From positions 1 to 64,000 of the forward strand of contig NZ_BAMO01000028.1 in the NCBI RefSeq assembly GCF_000615945.1: DNA of 64,000 nt, in the 5' to 3' direction. Below the pieces are notes generated by a model. That model saw nothing but the letters and a program-made list of their open reading frames with translations. It made no database searches and was not told the DNA's origin. Origin of the DNA: Caldalkalibacillus mannanilyticus JCM 10596 (GTDB lineage: Bacteria; Bacillota; Bacilli; Caldalkalibacillales; JCM-10596). Within the stretch, counting starts at the first letter, position 1, and every line of letters begins with the position of its first letter. Both the position numbers and the translations under genes were made by a program. Positions 1 to 8,386 of the stretch are shown here, piece by piece.

Positions 1-126
1 GGAACCGTAGGAATCTACGGGGATAGCTTGGTCAATAAGAGAAACCTCTGTTGGCGAAGAAATATGCTAACAAGTACGCTCTATTCCCAAGAATCTCCCA
101 CTTCAAACAACCCGAAAGGGTGTTAA
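1..126 (+). CDS. TnpB-family protein of an IS200/IS605 element, C-terminal end only
   Basis: The reading frame is open from base 1 to the TAA at 124-126. It starts G-T-V-G-I, which fits the conserved C-terminal end of TnpB proteins (a G-T-x-G-I block followed by a poorly conserved tail). TnpB is an RNA-guided nuclease encoded by IS200/IS605-type transposons. The last third of this frame runs through the structured right end of the element, as is usual for these genes, where the 3' end of tnpB overlaps the guide RNA. The catalytic RuvC residues lie outside the window, so activity cannot be judged. Identification rests on this short tail plus the diagnostic right end immediately after it. Confidence 0.6.
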   Translation, partial: GTVGIYGDSLVNKRNLCWRRNMLTSTLYSQESPTSNNPKGC

Positions 127-142
127 GTGGTGAGTAGTTCAA
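1..142 (+). mobile_element. Right end of IS200/IS605-family element with putative omega-RNA scaffold
   Basis: Bases 97-130 form a nested hairpin: CCCACTT (97-103) pairs with AAGTGG (125-130), and inside it ACCC (110-113) and GGGT (118-121) close a GAAA loop. It is followed by TGAGTAGTTCAA, the kind of terminal sequence seen at right ends of IS605/IS1341-type elements in Bacillales. The family has subterminal hairpins instead of inverted repeats. The same segment would be the scaffold of the TnpB guide RNA, and the guide would be the flanking bases from about 142 onward. The exact junction is uncertain by a few bases. Confidence 0.65.
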
Positions 143-164
143 GTAATAGCCTAGGAGGATAAAA

Positions 165-539
165 ATGAGGAAGACATTACTATTGATTCTCTTGACTGCG
201 CTGCTTTTTTTGGGGTGTACCCATCCCGAAACGATTTCTTACAACGGCTATATCATAGCGTCCGATAGCATTAATAATGGAGAAAGAGTCTACTTATTAA
301 TGTGGGATGTTACAAAAGAAGAAGTTGAAACTATTCATTACGAAACATTATTAGCGAATAATGATCAATGTATTTTAGTCGTATATGATCCAGATGATAA
401 AAAACTAAATAAATTCAAAGTTGGTGATAAAATTATTGTAAGTACAAGAGATAAATTAGATGAAACAAGAGAAGTCAGAGCTACTAAAATTGAATTAGAC
501 ACTACTACTGATGTTACTTTAAAAAAAGTTCTATACTAA
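165..539 (+). CDS. Small secreted lipoprotein, DUF3221/YobA-like
   Basis: This 124-aa protein begins with a lysine/arginine-containing hydrophobic signal peptide and a lipobox ending L-F-L-G-C at residue 18, so it is expected to be lipid-anchored on the outer face of the membrane. The rest is a small soluble domain with a G-Y-I-I start, an I-L-V-V-Y strand and a K-V-G-D-K-I motif near residue 86, the arrangement seen in the DUF3221 (YobA) family; this family call is by pattern only. An AGGAGG at 152-157 sets the start. The IS200/IS605 right end lies only about 10 bases before that ribosome site, so the element has displaced the native promoter. Function is unknown. Confidence 0.7.
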   Translation: MRKTLLLILLTALLFLGCTHPETISYNGYIIASDSINNGERVYLLMWDVTKEEVETIHYETLLANNDQCILVVYDPDDKKLNKFKVGDKIIVSTRDKLDETREVRATKIELDTTTDVTLKKVLY

Positions 540-630
540 TCTGTATTTTGGGGTATAAAAAATTAAAGGATGCTTAGTACGATGATTCAAAGAAAAAGTT
601 TGAACAATATACTAAATAAATCTTTTACTT

Positions 631-668
631 CCCTCTATTCCCAAACAGGAATAGAGGGATTTTTTTAT
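631..668 (+). terminator. Intrinsic terminator after the lipoprotein gene
   Basis: An 11-bp perfect stem (631-641 with 648-658) and 7-base loop region is followed by a T-rich run. Confidence 0.85.
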
Positions 669-796
669 TTCGGGTTTACCTTACATAATAATGTTTATGT
701 AAAAATTCAGTTTCTAAAACTATCAACTTTTTTATAAACGATTCACTTTTTTCAAAACGGTGCAACTTTATTTTAAATCTACATAGGATCAATTGC

Positions 797-820
797 TGCG
801 CAGTAGACCCATACTGCGAA
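797..820. repeat. Palindromic repeat copy 1 (TGCGCAGTA-N6-TACTGCGAA)
   Basis: Two 9-bp arms in inverted orientation, with one mismatch, flank a 6-bp spacer (gaccca, 806-811). Related palindromes with the same 6-bp spacing lie at 1312-1331, 2121-2141 and 2992-3015. Confidence 0.7.
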
Positions 821-849
821 ATAAAATATCTGCATACTGATACAACTTA

Positions 850-1092
850 TCAAAGTCTAGTTAAACGTTTTTCAAAATTCACCTTAAACAACAGAATAGA
901 ATCAATATTTACAGCAAAATTGTGGTCACTGATATTAAAATTAGTTACAAACTCGTCAGATCTTTCACGAGCCATAATGGTCGGACGGATAGTGTCTCCA
1001 ATAGCGTCCTGAGTTACAGCACTTCCATAGAAATACCAGTTAGTTTCAGTAGGCTCCTGTCCCCACGAACCTCTTAAACTCTTGGGGGAATG
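850..1092 (-). pseudogene. 3' remnant of an unrecognised protein gene
   Basis: On the minus strand a frame of about 80 codons ends at TGA 852-850. The translation is protein-like, with a W-Y-F-Y-G-S-A-V-T segment and a C-terminal K-V-N-F-E-K-R-L-T-R-L, but it has no credible start: the frame meets a stop at 1095-1093. It abuts the serine hydrolase fragment on the opposite strand, so it looks like the tail of a gene cut by a rearrangement. I do not recognise the family. Confidence 0.45.
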
Positions 1093-1253
1093 CTAGGTCT
1101 ACTGGTTCGTTTATGTTTTACCACCCTGCGACAGATGCTTATATCATCGGAAGCTTAAATCAATCGGGTTATGGTCAAAAAGGAATTAGGCTAATGCTTC
1201 GAATTGCGGATAAACTTTTTAAAGCTACAAAGAACTCGGCTTTAGTAGTGTGA
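1083..1253 (+). pseudogene. C-terminal fragment of a serine beta-lactamase-like hydrolase
   Basis: The frame from about 1083 to the TGA at 1251-1253 gives W-G-N-A-R-S-T-G-S-F-M-F-Y-H-P followed by Y-I-I-G-S-L-N-Q-S-G-Y. This is the typical end of class C beta-lactamase/penicillin-binding-protein-like hydrolases (family PF00144), including the third catalytic-box region. The N-terminal SxxK and YxN parts are absent: upstream the sequence changes into an unrelated fragment on the other strand. It is a remnant and cannot encode a working enzyme. Confidence 0.65.
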
Positions 1254-1295
1254 AATAACTGGTGTCGGTACTTATACTTCTTGTAAAGTGTAAGT

Positions 1296-1357
1296 ACCGT
1301 CTCTTTGGTTGAACAGTACAAACATACTGTTGAAGAAATTCCTTCTAGAGAGACGGT
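1296..1357. repeat. Nested hairpin containing a palindrome copy
   Basis: Outer arms ACCGTCTCT (1296-1304) and AGAGACGGT (1349-1357) are perfectly complementary. Inside lies AACAGTA-caaaca-TACTGTT (1312-1331), again two arms around a 6-base spacer. There is no long T-run after it, so it is not a simple terminator. Confidence 0.6.
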
Positions 1358-1474
1358 TACATTTAAAGTGATCGTCTTTTCGCATTTGACTCTTACTGCG
1401 CAAGCAAGTGTATTTTTTGTTAATATCCACTAATGATATAATGAATTAATAAATTAGAAGTATTTGGAGGAACT

Positions 1475-1969
1475 ATGCTTACATTTGATCAAAAACTTGC
1501 AATTATTGAGTCTTTCCCAGAATTAGAACGCCGCGATGTATCGCTAAATCGTGTTAATTTTCATTATGTGGGAGGCGACAGTGATAAAAAAAATGTCGTA
1601 TACCATTTGCATCCAAACGGAAATGGCTTTATTTATGCTGCAACACTTAAAGTGCCGAAAAAAGACACTAAAGGGATGGTTAATATCCGTGATTTTTCAG
1701 AAGAAGAATTACGTTCGCTCATTAAACGCTCAATTGACTCTCTGCGATCAAACGCAGTTAGTGAAGTAGAGGAAACATTTCAAAATATTGATGAAATATG
1801 GATGGACAAAGAAGGGCATAAGCTTACTATTATTCTTGAAGATGACATGTGGAACGTCTATGCAGGTGAACAACTAGACGGAACGTTTCCATCGTATAAT
1901 GAAGCGAAGCAATATTTACTTGAAGAAGGATTTAAGCCGAAGCGAAAGTTTGATAAACAAACGAATTAA
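1475..1969 (+). CDS. Conserved-looking hypothetical protein, 164 aa
   Basis: I do not recognise this protein. It is acidic and soluble with no signal peptide or membrane segment. The middle has a helix rich in E/R/S (residues about 72-100) and the C-terminal half ends with W-N-V-Y-A-G and an S-Y-N-E-A-K-Q-Y-L-L-E-E-G-F helix, which looks like a small alpha/beta domain. A GGAGG lies 5-9 bases before the ATG and a strong terminator follows, so it is a single-gene unit. It lies between palindromic repeat copies at 1312-1331 and 2121-2141. An overlapping frame inside it (1551-1769) is a shadow. Confidence 0.75.
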   Translation: MLTFDQKLAIIESFPELERRDVSLNRVNFHYVGGDSDKKNVVYHLHPNGNGFIYAATLKVPKKDTKGMVNIRDFSEEELRSLIKRSIDSLRSNAVSEVEETFQNIDEIWMDKEGHKLTIILEDDMWNVYAGEQLDGTFPSYNEAKQYLLEEGFKPKRKFDKQTN

Positions 1970-1981
1970 TATTATTAACAA

Positions 1982-2015
1982 GGAAGAGATGGCCAGCATT
2001 GTGACCATCTCTTCC
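1982..2015 (+). terminator. Terminator hairpin after the 164-aa gene
   Basis: Arms 1982-1992 (GGAAGAGATGG) and 2005-2015 (CCATCTCTTCC) are perfectly complementary over 11 bp. A T-rich tract comes only later (2041 onward), so efficiency is uncertain. Confidence 0.6.
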
Positions 2016-2120
2016 GTCCTTACTCATTCTTTCGTGTAAGGTTTTTTTATTTGCAATAAATCACTACATTAATTTTACAAGCACAATAGCTGAATAAGAT
2101 TTTCGCTTTTTCCCTATTAA

Positions 2121-2141
2121 ACAGTAGACTAATACTGCGCA
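2121..2141. repeat. Palindromic repeat copy (ACAGTA-N6-TACTGCGCA), inverted relative to copies 1 and 4
   Basis: The arms ACAGTA and TACTGCGCA flank the 6-bp spacer gactaa (2127-2132). About 12 bases further on, AAACTACTC...GAGTAGTTT (2153-2178) forms a separate hairpin. Confidence 0.6.
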
Positions 2142-2386
2142 AGCTAGCTAACAAACTACTCATAGATACGAGTAGTTTATCAATATCCTCACACCAAATT
2201 TGTTATTTTCTGGCATGATTTATTTATGAAGGTTCACAAGATTGTGAAGGATTTCACTTAAACTAACGAAGCAGGAATGTTGAGGAAGAACATTTACAAA
2301 TTGATAAATCAATAATACAAAAAAAAACAGGTATAAGCATTTTTTTGTCGAAGTTAATTTGGTAAAAAATTCGAGGTGGGAAAGAA

Positions 2387-2922
2387 ATGGGCGAGCTTAT
2401 AATTAAAAAATTCGAAAATGAAATAAATGATTTGGTCTCATTCATGACCAATAATTCTTGGAATTATCATTCAGACCCAAAACCTTCATATGAGCAAATT
2501 ACTAAAGGATTTAATAATGGTTGGTATCAAGAAGAAAGAGAAACTTATTGGATTGAATATCACAATGAAAAAATTGGATTAATTATTATTCATGACATAA
2601 ATGACACTATTCCTTTGTTTGATATTCGCTTAGGAAACAATGTAAGAGGAAAAGGTTTTGGAACAAAAGCAGTGCAATGGATTGTTGAATATATTTTTAG
2701 TTTGCCAGATAAAAAAATAAGGATTGAGGCATACACTAGAAGTGATAACTTAGCTATGAGAAAACACTAACTAATTGTGGGTTTGTTAAAGAAGGATACC
2801 TACGATACGCATGGGAAAATAATGATGGTAGTGTTTCAGACTCAATGTGCTATGCAATGATTAGAAGTGATTGGGAAAACAAATTAGTAACCCCTATAAA
2901 ACTTCACGATTTACCTTTCTAA
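2387..2922 (+). pseudogene. GNAT-family N-acetyltransferase, frameshifted
   Basis: Translated through one frameshift, this is a GNAT acetyltransferase of about 178 aa that transfers an acetyl group from acetyl-CoA to an unknown amine. The acetyl-CoA loop is V-R-G-K-G-F-G-T near residues 85-92, and after the break the frame continues with N-C-G-F-V-K-E-G, the usual strand/loop next to the CoA site. The first frame stops after A-M-R-K-H at 2770, while the downstream frame resumes at once, consistent with one A missing from the A-run at about 2760-2764. The start has GAGGTGG about 10 bases upstream. It may be intact in the organism if the indel is a sequencing error. Confidence 0.75.
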
Positions 2923-3213
2923 GTATCTATCTTGTTAAGCTAACGAATGCTTATATTCAATAAGAAAAGGAAAAACAACAGATTCACTTGCTGCGCAGTA
3001 CAACGATACTATGCAATAGAAAAAGACTATTTCATAATCGAGTGCGATTATTGAAGATCATTAGTCTAGTTCCTCGGAAAAACACAGAGGTAGGGAGTAT
3101 AAATAATTTTGCCTGCAAAACTAAAAGACCGTTTCATAAGCCCTAAATTAAGAAAAGCTTCTACTGAAGCCCTTTCGAAGATGTCGTCTAGTACTTTCTT
3201 ATTCAGTAACAAA
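2923..3213. other. Non-coding stretch with palindrome copy 4
   Basis: No gene is supported here. The only structure I see is the repeat TGCGCAGTA-caacga-TACTATGCA at 2992-3015, with a 6-bp spacer like the other copies. Confidence 0.5.
2992..3015. repeat. Palindromic repeat copy 4 (TGCGCAGTA-N6-TACTATGCA)
   Basis: Same orientation and left arm as copy 1 (797-820); the right arm has one mismatch. It follows the GNAT gene. Confidence 0.65.
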
Positions 3214-3245
3214 GCCTAGTGAAAAAGGTTTCTTCTTCACTAGGC
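3214..3245. terminator. Hairpin between the accessory patch and the dinB-like gene
   Basis: GCCTAGTGAA (3214-3223) pairs with TTCACTAGGC (3236-3245). A loose T-rich run follows on the plus strand. It could also end transcription coming from the minus-strand gene at 3321-3791. Confidence 0.6.
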
Positions 3246-3320
3246 ATTTGCCTTGTTTTTTATTGTGTTGTTCTTTCGAGTACGTTTTTTCTTTCAATTC
3301 CTTACTTCATTGTTTATCAA

Positions 3321-3791
3321 CTATTCAAACATCATTATTTTTGGGTCTTTGGCACAACAGTGTACAAGAATTGCATGCAGTTGACCTCTGTGGTGATAGA
3401 TGTGAGATAAAATTTCTAATAACCATTCATAGCGTGAGTATGTAACACCCCAAAAAGAAGTAATTTCTTGTTGGAGTTCTTGCTCCGTGTAATTCAAATA
3501 CTTTTCTTCAAGCAGTTCAAAATTCTGGATTAAACCGTTTTTTAGTTCACTTCTAGTTTTATATGTTACAGATGAATAGAATATATTCATCTCTTCCTGT
3601 GTTGCACCGTTTGCGATTAGCAAATCCGCTTTACAAATAATTGCAATATGCTCAAGCAGCTCGCCAATGGATCGCTTATCAGCTGACGGTTTTTTTTGCA
3701 AATCGCTCTCTTCTAATTTGTCAATAATCTCTATCGTCTTTGCTAAAGCTATTTTAATCTGATTTAACGCACTTCTACAATATATATTCAT
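3321..3791 (-). CDS. DinB/YfiT-like putative metal-dependent protein
   Basis: A 156-aa four-helix-bundle protein of the DinB superfamily. The marks are a histidine in L-L-E-H-I-A (about residue 48) and the C-terminal H-I-Y-H-H-R-G-Q-L-H motif (about 128-137); these histidines bind a divalent metal in family members. Some relatives are thiol S-transferases (bacillithiol-type), but the substrate here is unknown. The ribosome site GGGAGAG precedes the ATG. It lies 36 bases after the eutV stop on the same strand with no terminator between, so it may be transcribed with eutWV. Its place there may be chance rather than function. Confidence 0.8.
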   Translation of the reverse strand: MNIYCRSALNQIKIALAKTIEIIDKLEESDLQKKPSADKRSIGELLEHIAIICKADLLIANGATQEEMNIFYSSVTYKTRSELKNGLIQNFELLEEKYLNYTEQELQQEITSFWGVTYSRYEWLLEILSHIYHHRGQLHAILVHCCAKDPKIMMFE

Positions 3792-3827
3792 AGCTCTCCC
3801 TTATACTCTTTAGCTCTTTTTTCTATT

Positions 3828-4428
3828 TTAAGCCCCTTCATGAGAACTTCTAACCCCTAGTCGACCAAATTCTATAATATAGTTAGCCACCTCTTTCATT
3901 GGCTTTCTATTCTTCATACTGTAGTTTCTCAGTTTCTCATAGGCTTCTTCTTCACTAATCTTATAGGATTGCATAAGAATTCCTTTTGCTTTCTCTACTT
4001 TTTTCCTCATTTCCATTTTTGCTTGGAGATCCTTAATGTTACCAGACAAGGCTTTCACTCTTTCAGATTGACCTAAAGCAATTTCGACAGCAGGTATCAA
4101 ATCACGTTCAGAGATTGGTTTCACTAAGTACCTACGATATTGGCATTCCTAGCTTCCTTAATAAGCTCTGTTTCACTGTACGCCGTCAAAAGCAAAACGG
4201 GGATTCCGAAGGAGGACTGAATAATTTTGCTTGCTTTAATCCCATTCATTTTGGGCATCTTGATATCCATCACGATAAGATCGGATGATGCGTAGCTGCC
4301 AATTCAATAGCCAAATCTCCCGTATTGGCTTCCCCCACAACATCATATCCAGCTTCGCTGAGCATTTCCTTAATATCCATGCGTAAGATTGATTCATCAT
4401 CGACTACAAGAATGCGTGGTCTACTCAC
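3828..4428 (-). pseudogene. eutV: EutV, ANTAR antitermination response regulator (two frameshifts in this sequence)
   Basis: Across two single-base gaps this encodes about 200 aa: a receiver domain (I-L-V-V-D-D-E near the start, then L-I-V-M-D-I-K-M-P with the phosphoacceptor Asp, then L-L-L-T-A-Y) and a C-terminal ANTAR RNA-binding domain with the A-K-G-I-L-M-Q helix. EutV, once phosphorylated by EutW, binds paired hairpins in eut leaders and blocks terminators. The GTG start (4428) overlaps the eutW stop as GTGA, showing translational coupling, with AGGAGGAG just upstream. The breaks lie near 4282 (one base missing in C-C-G-[G]-A-T) and near 4131 (G-G-T-[T]-A-C). Both restore the family sequence exactly, so sequencing error is likely. 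Confidence 0.85.
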
Positions 4429-5866
4429 AGTATCTCCTCCTGTCTAAAGGGGAAGGTGACAGAGGCTACGGTTCCCCCTCCTCCCCATAGCTTCCATTCG
4501 AATACACCCGATAAATCGTATTGTGTTAGGTTTTTGACAATTTCCAAGCCTAATTGATCCGCTTTTTCCGTTTCTTGCATTCCAATTCCGTTATCTCGAA
4601 CAAACAAATGAATTTGCTGATCAAGCAAATAGAGTCCCACTGAAATCTGCCCTGTTGCCCTTCCCTTGAACGCATGCTTCAAACAGTTTTGTAGCAATTC
4701 CGTTAAAATTAAGGCAAGGGAAACGGCTTGGTCAGAGTGTAGTGAAAGAGGTTCTGTTTCCAGTTCAAGCTGAATCCTACATTCAGAGTGGGGTAAATTG
4801 TGAATGACCGTTTTAGCTATTTTGTGAATAATTTCGTCCATATTGACTCGCTCTATCCCACTGTACGAAAGCACCTCATGAACTGTCGCAATGCTCGTAA
4901 TACGATTCAGGCTTTCCTGATACGATTGCTTGGCTTCTTCGCTCACTCCACGTCGCATCTGTAAGCGAAGAAGGCTCCCTACTGTTTGTAAGTTGTTTTT
5001 TACTCGATGATGAATCTCTTTAATCACGGCTGACTTAACCATCAATTGGCGTTCTTTATTACGGAGGTCGGTCACATCCCGAAAAGCAAGTAAGATACGA
5101 TCTCCCTTGTCGCCTTTTTTCTTCAGACAAATGGCTCGAAGAATAAACACTTTCTCTAAATAGTGGATTTCCCTCTGGACAAAAGCATCATGTTTGTAAT
5201 CGCTGATATCAATAAAGGGCAGGCACTCATGGATACGGCTATTCATATAGTTTTTCAATTTAAGTTGACCGTAGCCCTCAATCAAGCCGATGGCAAAGTT
5301 ATTGGCATACAGGATGCATCCATCCTCACGCAACAGGATAAGCGCCTCTTCGATAATGTCTGGGATTGCCTGCTCCTTGGTGATAAAATCCCAAAATGTG
5401 CGGTAAAATTCCTCCGTGGTTTCTGATAAAATCGCCAGTTCGTTCTCCCGTTTAACCTGCAAAGTAATTTCTTGCTCTAGAATAAGTAAACCGATTGTTT
5501 TTCCAGATTGGTTGCAGATGGTCGTGACATTCTGCTTCACATGCTTTCCCTCATGGTCAATGCTCGATGTGCCATCGTCGGCTTTCCTGAACGGTAGGCA
5601 CGAAAGACAGCAGGCTCATAGGGTTCAAAAATTTCCTTTCCTACCACACTTGTCTTATACAAGGAATCAATTGTGGTGGGCACAGCTTCTGCCACGACGA
5701 TCATCGTTTTCCCATTCCGCTTAGGACAATCGATAAACACATTCGCTTGAGCAAGGTCAGCGATGTTTTGAAGCATTTCAAATTTGATAACAATTTGAGC
5801 AATATCTTCTTTCGTCAAGGAAGTATAAGCGCGGCACAGTTCTTCAATCCGTTGCTTAGTTTCCAT
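4425..5866 (-). pseudogene. eutW: EutW, ethanolamine sensor histidine kinase (one frameshift in this sequence)
   Basis: The two consecutive frames together encode a kinase of about 480 aa, the usual length for EutW. The N-terminal part (first about 100 codons) matches the soluble sensor domain of these kinases, a PAS-like region follows, and then a HisKA_2 dimerisation box, I-H-H-R-V-K-N-N-L-Q-T, with the phosphorylated His. The ATPase part has L-L-Q-N-C-L-K-H-A-F, D-N-G-I-G-M and W-G-G-G-G-T. No transmembrane helix is present, so it senses ethanolamine in the cytoplasm. The break is near 5575, where one G in G-A-T-G-[G]-G-C-A-C restores the frame. The ATG at 5866 is chosen because AGGAG lies 8 bases upstream; the ATG at 5872 is too close. 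Confidence 0.85.
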
Positions 5867-5958
5867 CGGCATGACTCCTTTTGTCAGGATCGCTATGAAA
5901 GAGCAAATCCTTCACCAATTCTAGCTCCTCTAAAAAAGACAAGCCAGTTTTGGACTTA

Positions 5959-5987
5959 ACTATACTAAATAATCTGACAATTGTAAA
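5959..5987 (-). promoter_or_regulatory. Promoter for eutWV
   Basis: On the minus strand TTTACA (5987-5982), a 17-bp spacer and TATAGT (5964-5959) form a good sigma-A-type promoter about 90 bases before eutW. This lets the sensor pair be made without induction of the main operon. Confidence 0.65.
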
Positions 5988-6000
5988 CGGAATCTTTGCT

Positions 6001-6939
6001 TTACTGTAACAGGGTCATCACGTTTTTGACCGATTGAGCAGAACGATTCAAGCCCTCTCGCTCCTCTGCTGTCAATTGAAGTTCTAAAATCCTTTCTATC
6101 CCCTTACCACCAAGAACGGTTGGCACACCCAGATACATATTCTCATAGCCATATTCTCCTTCCAGAAAAGCAATGGCAGGGAGAATTCTCTTTTTGTCCT
6201 TCAGAATAGCTTCCGCCATCTGAACAAGGGAAGCGGCTGGTGCATAATAGGCACTCCCATTCCCCAACAGGTTTACAATTTCTCCACCACCCTTACGTGT
6301 CCGTTCCACAATAGCATCAAGACGCTCTTGAGGGATTAGCTTCTCTAGAGGAATGCCTCCTGCATAGGAGTAACGCACAAGCGGCACCATATCATCCCCA
6401 TGTCCGCCCAGCACAAAACCAGAAACATCTTCAACCGACACATCCAATTCTTCCGCTACAAAAGTAACAAAACGAGCCGTATCCAAGACCCCAGATTGAC
6501 CAATGACACGATTTTTGGGAAAGCCCGTTTCTTTATAGCAGACATAGGTCATCGCATCTACGGGATTACTCAGCACAAGAATATAGCTATTGGGGGCATA
6601 CTTGGCCACATTTTGGGCTACAGTACGCATAATCCCTGCATTAATGGTAACTAGATCATCTCGGCTCATACCCGGTTTACGAGCAATTCCTGCTGTAATA
6701 ATGACTAAATCCGCTTCGTGAATATCTTCATAACAAGAGGTTCCCCTAATCCGACTATCAAATCCTTGAACCGGGCTCGCTTCTAGCAAATCCAATGCCT
6801 TTCCTTTTGTCGGATTCTCTTGTTCTGGAATATCTAACAGAACGATATCACCTAATTCTTTCTGTGCTAACATTAAAGCCGCTGTAGCACCGGTAAACCC
6901 TGCTCCTATGACAGCGATTTTTCTCCTCTTAAACACCAT
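6001..6939 (-). CDS. mdh: Malate dehydrogenase (NAD-dependent, LDH-like type)
   Basis: A full-length 312-aa malate dehydrogenase, interconverting malate and oxaloacetate with NAD. The N-terminal Rossmann motif is V-I-G-A-G-F-T-G, the substrate-binding arginines are in [19 protein letters not shown] is the conserved Asn loop, and G-G-H-G-D-D-M holds the catalytic His. The C-terminus is of normal length and lacks an added targeting helix. GAAGGAGGG precedes the ATG. It lies 57 bases after the eat permease gene inside the eut locus, whereas Bacillus mdh is normally with citZ-icd. The placement suggests a role in redox or acetyl-CoA handling during ethanolamine growth; this is inference. Confidence 0.92.
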   Translation of the reverse strand: MVFKRRKIAVIGAGFTGATAALMLAQKELGDIVLLDIPEQENPTKGKALDLLEASPVQGFDSRIRGTSCYEDIHEADLVIITAGIARKPGMSRDDLVTINAGIMRTVAQNVAKYAPNSYILVLSNPVDAMTYVCYKETGFPKNRVIGQSGVLDTARFVTFVAEELDVSVEDVSGFVLGGHGDDMVPLVRYSYAGGIPLEKLIPQERLDAIVERTRKGGGEIVNLLGNGSAYYAPAASLVQMAEAILKDKKRILPAIAFLEGEYGYENMYLGVPTVLGGKGIERILELQLTAEEREGLNRSAQSVKNVMTLLQ

Positions 6940-6996
6940 GCTTCCCTCCTTCTAGAACATTTTGTCACGTACAAACCGTCGGTAAGACTCCTTCCT

Positions 6997-8368
6997 CTAT
7001 GCTGAAGCACTCTCATCCTTTGTTTCAAATTCATCTGATAGGGGACGTAGATTCTTTGATCCGACTAAAAAGTAATAGAGAATAGATAGAGTGAAAATAA
7101 TAACGATCGCAGAAAGTAACGAGATTTCAACACCGAAAATCGGTAGATTGGTTGTTAGAATGCTATACTTAATGACGCAAAAGAGGGAGAAGAACCCCAG
7201 AGCCAAAGCGATACCAGGAACAATTGGATACATGACTTTGAACGGACGATCCATATTTGGCTCTTTTCTTCTTAAGACAAATAATGAAAGCAGGCTCAGA
7301 CAATACATTAGCACTGCTCCAAAAACAGAAATGATGATCAAAGCATCGGCAAAGGTAGCTGATCCTGCACAGATTACACCGATCGTTCCAGGGACAATCA
7401 ATCCCCAATGAGGGATCCCCCTATTGGAAAGACGGGATAAAAAACGAGGGAAATACCCCGCTCGAGCCAAGGCATAGGTTTGACGAGAGTATCCGATAAT
7501 AATCCCATGCAGACTAGCGATTAAACCGAATAGACCAATCACAGCTAAGAGTTTAGGTAGATAATGGGTGTCTCCATAGACGCTTGCTAAGGCTTGTGGC
7601 AATGGATAATCTGCTGGAGCTCCTGTTCCTCCGCCAAGACCGGCTGTGACCAAGAGGGTAAAGACCGTAGCAATCCCTAGAGTGATAATCCCTGAGATAA
7701 AGCCTTTGGGAATATCTCTGCGCGGATTTTCCACTTCCTCTGCCGCCATGGCTCCACCTTCTATAGCTAAAAAGAGCCAAATAGCAAACGGGATCGCTGC
7801 CATAAATCCTGTGGCTCCTCCAATAAAGGAGTGCTCATTAAAAATGTTTGCTGACTGAACATGGGGTAAGCCAGCTACGTAGTAGATGGACAAACCAATT
7901 AGGGCAAGAATGGTAGCTACTAGCTCAATCAGGGCAGCTCCCTTCACCCCAATCAAATTAACGAGGATAAAAAAGACAAACACCCCGACGGTCGCATAAA
8001 CAGTTGATACTAGGGACCAGAAAATGAATATACGCTCCTGTCGCCACCGCAATGGCTGGAGGAGCAAAAACAAACTCAAGTAAGCAGGCAATACCTGCTA
8101 TATATCCTGCAAAAGGACCCATTGCTTTGCGTGCATAGGCAGACGGGCCTCCTGCATTGGGAATCGATGTAGAGAGTTCGGCATAGCTAAAAATAAAGGT
8201 GGTATAAAAAATAGTGATAATCACTGCGGCAATGACCATGCCAATAATGCCACCTTGCTCGAATCCGTAATTCCAGCCGAAATATTGCCCTGAAATAACC
8301 ATCCCCACTGCAATTGCCCATAGATGGATGGGCTTTAAGCTTTTTTTCAAGCTGTTTTGGTGATCCAT
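6997..8368 (-). pseudogene. eat: Ethanolamine permease of the APC superfamily (frameshifted in this sequence)
   Basis: Read through one frameshift this is an integral membrane protein of about 456 aa with about 12 hydrophobic segments. The N-terminus has I-A-V-G-M-V-I-S-G-Q-Y-F-G-W-N-Y-G, typical of the Eat ethanolamine permease branch of the amino acid-polyamine-cation family, and later E-G-G-A-M-A-A-E-E-V-E-N-P-R-R-D-I-P. It is expected to import ethanolamine with a cation, in place of EutH. The frame changes between about 8000 and 8025, after H-F-L-V-P-S; the shift fits a two-base loss or one-base gain. GAGGAGGG lies before the ATG at 8368. The gene follows the shell gene with an 18-base gap. 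Confidence 0.85.
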
Positions 8369-8386
8369 CCGAAATCCCTCCTCTAA

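Larger units (their letters stand above)
669..1474. other. Gene-poor patch with gene fragments and palindromes
   Basis: No intact gene is visible over about 800 bases. The stretch holds two abutting gene remnants on opposite strands, a 24-bp palindrome near 797-820, a hairpin at 1266-1299 (CGGTACTTATAC pairing with GTGTAAGTACCG) and a nested hairpin at 1296-1357. The listing reads as a recombination scar. Confidence 0.6.

Noticed and set aside
7169-7780. Small minus- and plus-strand frames inside the eat permease gene
   Set aside because: They are out-of-frame shadows of a clearly coding membrane protein and have no ribosome sites.
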